From Dermacentor variabilis (lineage: Eukaryota; Arthropoda; Arachnida; Ixodida; Ixodidae), in contig NC_134569.1 in the NCBI RefSeq assembly GCF_050947875.1, forward strand, positions 261,961,100 through 262,025,099: a stretch of DNA of 64,000 nucleotides, in the 5' to 3' direction. Each line of letters opens with the position of its first letter. Within the stretch, counting starts at the first letter, position 1. The translations under genes were made by a program, and so were the position numbers. The notes beneath the pieces are model-generated. The model was not told the DNA's origin. It did no database searches and saw nothing but the letters and a program-made list of their open reading frames with translations. Positions 62,098 to 64,000 of the stretch are shown here, one piece after another.

Positions 62098-64000
62098 ATA
62101 GTCAAATCAACATAACGAATAATGTGGGACTGCCGAAAATTGTTTGTTATTTTGAAATATTGTTGTAATGAAAAACTTGCAGTTATAAGCCAGTGGACAA
62201 ACCTAGGGATGAAAATGATGTACCTTGGCAGTATACGCGTGTGCAGACAAGCATACTCTCAAAGATGTTTCATTGACTTCAAAGCTGCTTTATTTGAAGA
62301 AATCAGTTATTTTCTTCTGGGGCGTGCAGCCCGCAAGACCGATTAGAAATGCATCTACATCTTCTACTTTGAGCAATACCACATCGGGTACATCATTGCA
62401 CCGAGTGATGAAAGTGTGAACTTTGCTCATGTGCACGAAAACATCAATGCTCAACAAAATCTCATCTTCTGTGTTCGGCGACCCACAGTAGTCTTCCTTT
62501 GTGTCGTCACCGTCACTGGAGATGTCGCGAACACAATTAACAAGCTCTTTGGTTGTCAGGTCCGCCGCCATTAGTGCTGTGCTGTCACTCTCCACGTAGT
62601 CTTTGAAGGAAGGGATGGCGGGCAGCAGTTCCGCAACCTTGGTCCACAGGCGTCCTGGGTTGTTGTCGGTCACCTCCAGGTCATCTTCAAGCTGCACAGG
62701 CACTTTGACAAGCCCTGCTTTTCGCCAGCAGTTGCTAATGGTGGGTGAATTCAAGTTCCACCAAGCTCCTGTGAGCATTTCCGCTGCCCGACGAATATTG
62801 ACTGCAGTCGGCTGCTTTAGGCGGAGGTTGATAATCAACCACTACACAAGGCGCTTACGAAATTCTGCTTTCGCGCTCTTTATAATGCCCTGGTCTAGGG
62901 GTTGCAGCAAGGACGTGTTGTTTGGCGGCAGAAACTCCAGGCGAACGTGTGTCAAGCAAACATTCACAATGTGAGCAGAGCAGTTGTCGACAATCAGTAG
63001 AATTCTTCGGACATTCCTCCGCATTTGGTTGTCGAGTTTGGTGAGCCACTCGGAAAAGAGGTCTCTGGTCATCCAGGCTCGTTTGTTGGCACGGTAGTCG
63101 TACAGTAACGACATGGCGTTTTTCATGCAGTGAGGCTTCACATACTTGCCTATGATGAGCGGTTTAAATTTCTTTGTGCCTGTTGCATTGCAGCAGAGAA
63201 GGACTCTCACGCAAAGATGCATCTTCTTCCCTTCTTTGCACTGCTGCCCTTTGAAGTCCATCGTCCTGTCTGGCAGGAGCGGATAAAAACATGCGGTCTC
63301 ATCCGCGTTAAAATATCGCCTTTAGGGTACAATTCAGCCACCTCTAGAAAACAATCATTGCACCAGGAATCCGCGCTTTCTCTGTCCACAGCCTTTTCCT
63401 CGCACTGGCGTCGAACCCAGTTATTTCAAGTGCATTGGCAAATTCGTGGGCTTTTTCTCAGAGCATTGGGCCAGACACAGGAATGTTTTGGAGTCTGGCA
63501 TCTTTGAACCAAGCGAGAACAGCTTGGTCCCCATTTCGAAGGTTTCCCAGTCGCAGCCATTTCATCTAGGAGCAGGTTGCGATTCCCGGTGAAGCTTGAT
63601 AATCTTGTCTCAGTCTTTCGGAATGGTCGCGACAGTCGATGGGGCAATGCCATGCTGTCTGCACACGTCAATTTGCTTTTTCCCTGCGCCGATTTCCTGT
63701 AGTACATCTAATTTGTCCTGCAGCAAAAACTGCTCTCCGTCTTCTTGACACTGTCTCCAGCTGCATTCATCGTTGGATCTCATGCAAACATCGCCAATCC
63801 TTTGTCGTAAGTTTTTGGTGAAGGTTGTGGTGAATCAGTTGGCACTCGACATGGTGTGGTAGCTACTGCGACATGGTGATGACGACAGCTACTGCACTCA
63901 CGGTTTCTGTTTCACGCAAGAGTTGCAGCACTGTAATTTTTAGCCGAATGCGTAATACTGATGTTCCTCGATTATAAAGGGGAAAATAAACCGCATGTGT
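62098..64000 (-). mobile_element. Tigger/pogo-like transposon (minus), runs off the window
   Basis: The left terminus near 62098, TAGTCAAATCAACATAACGA, resembles the 3' end of the Tigger at 25626 read inward. The transposase pseudogene fills 62290-63853. The other terminus is not reached. Confidence 0.75.
62290..63853 (-). pseudogene. Tigger transposase: HTH, DDE and C-terminus, several lesions
   Basis: The N-terminal HTH reads LDVLQEIGAGKKQIDVCRQH and GIAPSTVATI (63710-63610), a psq/CENP-B-type helix-turn-helix. The middle has RYFNADETACFYPLLPDRTM with the first catalytic Asp, then ILLIVDNCSAH (second) and FLPPNNTSLLQPLDQGII (third), all intact (63330-62850). The C-terminal frame (62838-62290) has a stop at 62839-62841 before it, continues AAEMLTGAWWNLNSPTISNC and ends CTPQKKITDFFK-stop. 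Lesions: stops near 63830 and 63620, at least one frameshift at 63260-63430, and one stop near 62840. Better preserved than the copy at 12.6 kb. Confidence 0.85.

Overview
The window is eukaryotic and almost certainly comes from a hard tick (Ixodidae) genome. It has no bacterial operons, no long intact host ORF, and one recognisable host exon (Bap60/SMARCD, 26679-26928, minus strand). The rest is a dense stack of CR1-like, RTE-like and I-clade LINEs, Ty3/gypsy LTR elements, a Penelope-like element, Tigger/pogo, piggyBac, Harbinger and Tc1-like DNA elements, and tRNA-derived SINEs of kinds I recognise from ixodid ticks. The species cannot be fixed from sequence alone. The window is probably mostly large introns of the Bap60 gene or its surroundings.

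Left part (1-25.7 kb). The window opens in the 3' end of a gypsy-like element (pol C-terminus, polypurine tract, LTR at 611-905). A composite DNA repeat follows (about 1180-3541), then a decayed second gypsy element whose protease starts near 4.09 kb. This gypsy is split twice. A minus-strand RTE LINE (about 4747-9662) sits between protease and reverse transcriptase, and a Tigger element (12168-25626) sits inside its 3' LTR. The RTE LINE carries a second copy of the composite repeat (5233-6591) and a piece of an I-clade LINE. The Tigger is stuffed with three LINEs and a small Tigger-type MITE.

Middle (25.7-48 kb). The Bap60 exon is followed by a tRNA-derived SINE cut in two by a 15.3-kb insertion (27586-42916) with inverted termini and a 3-bp target duplication. 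Inside it lie an I-clade LINE relic, a 200-bp CA microsatellite, two long inverted repeats, and a TTAA-flanked element (34055-41750) that itself contains a 7-kb LINE, in turn broken by a Tc1-like transposon. Beyond the SINE lies the best preserved gene of the window, a LINE with an uninterrupted EN-RT reading frame (43261-46125, minus).

Right part (48-64 kb). A Penelope-like element (about 48.3-56.6 kb, plus) is interrupted by a CR1-like LINE, which is itself interrupted by an I-clade LINE. It is interrupted again by nested piggyBac-type elements carrying another LINE. Then come a Harbinger element with a transposase N-terminus (56918-58143), a perfect 34-bp hairpin, a SINE, a third gypsy relic (minus) and a Tigger transposase pseudogene running off the end. 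No CRISPR, rRNA or functional tRNA gene was seen. The least familiar signal is a set of hairpin-forming insertions (21.84, 38.43 and 60.16 kb) that share one tail motif and sit inside other mobile elements; two of them show imperfect target duplications.
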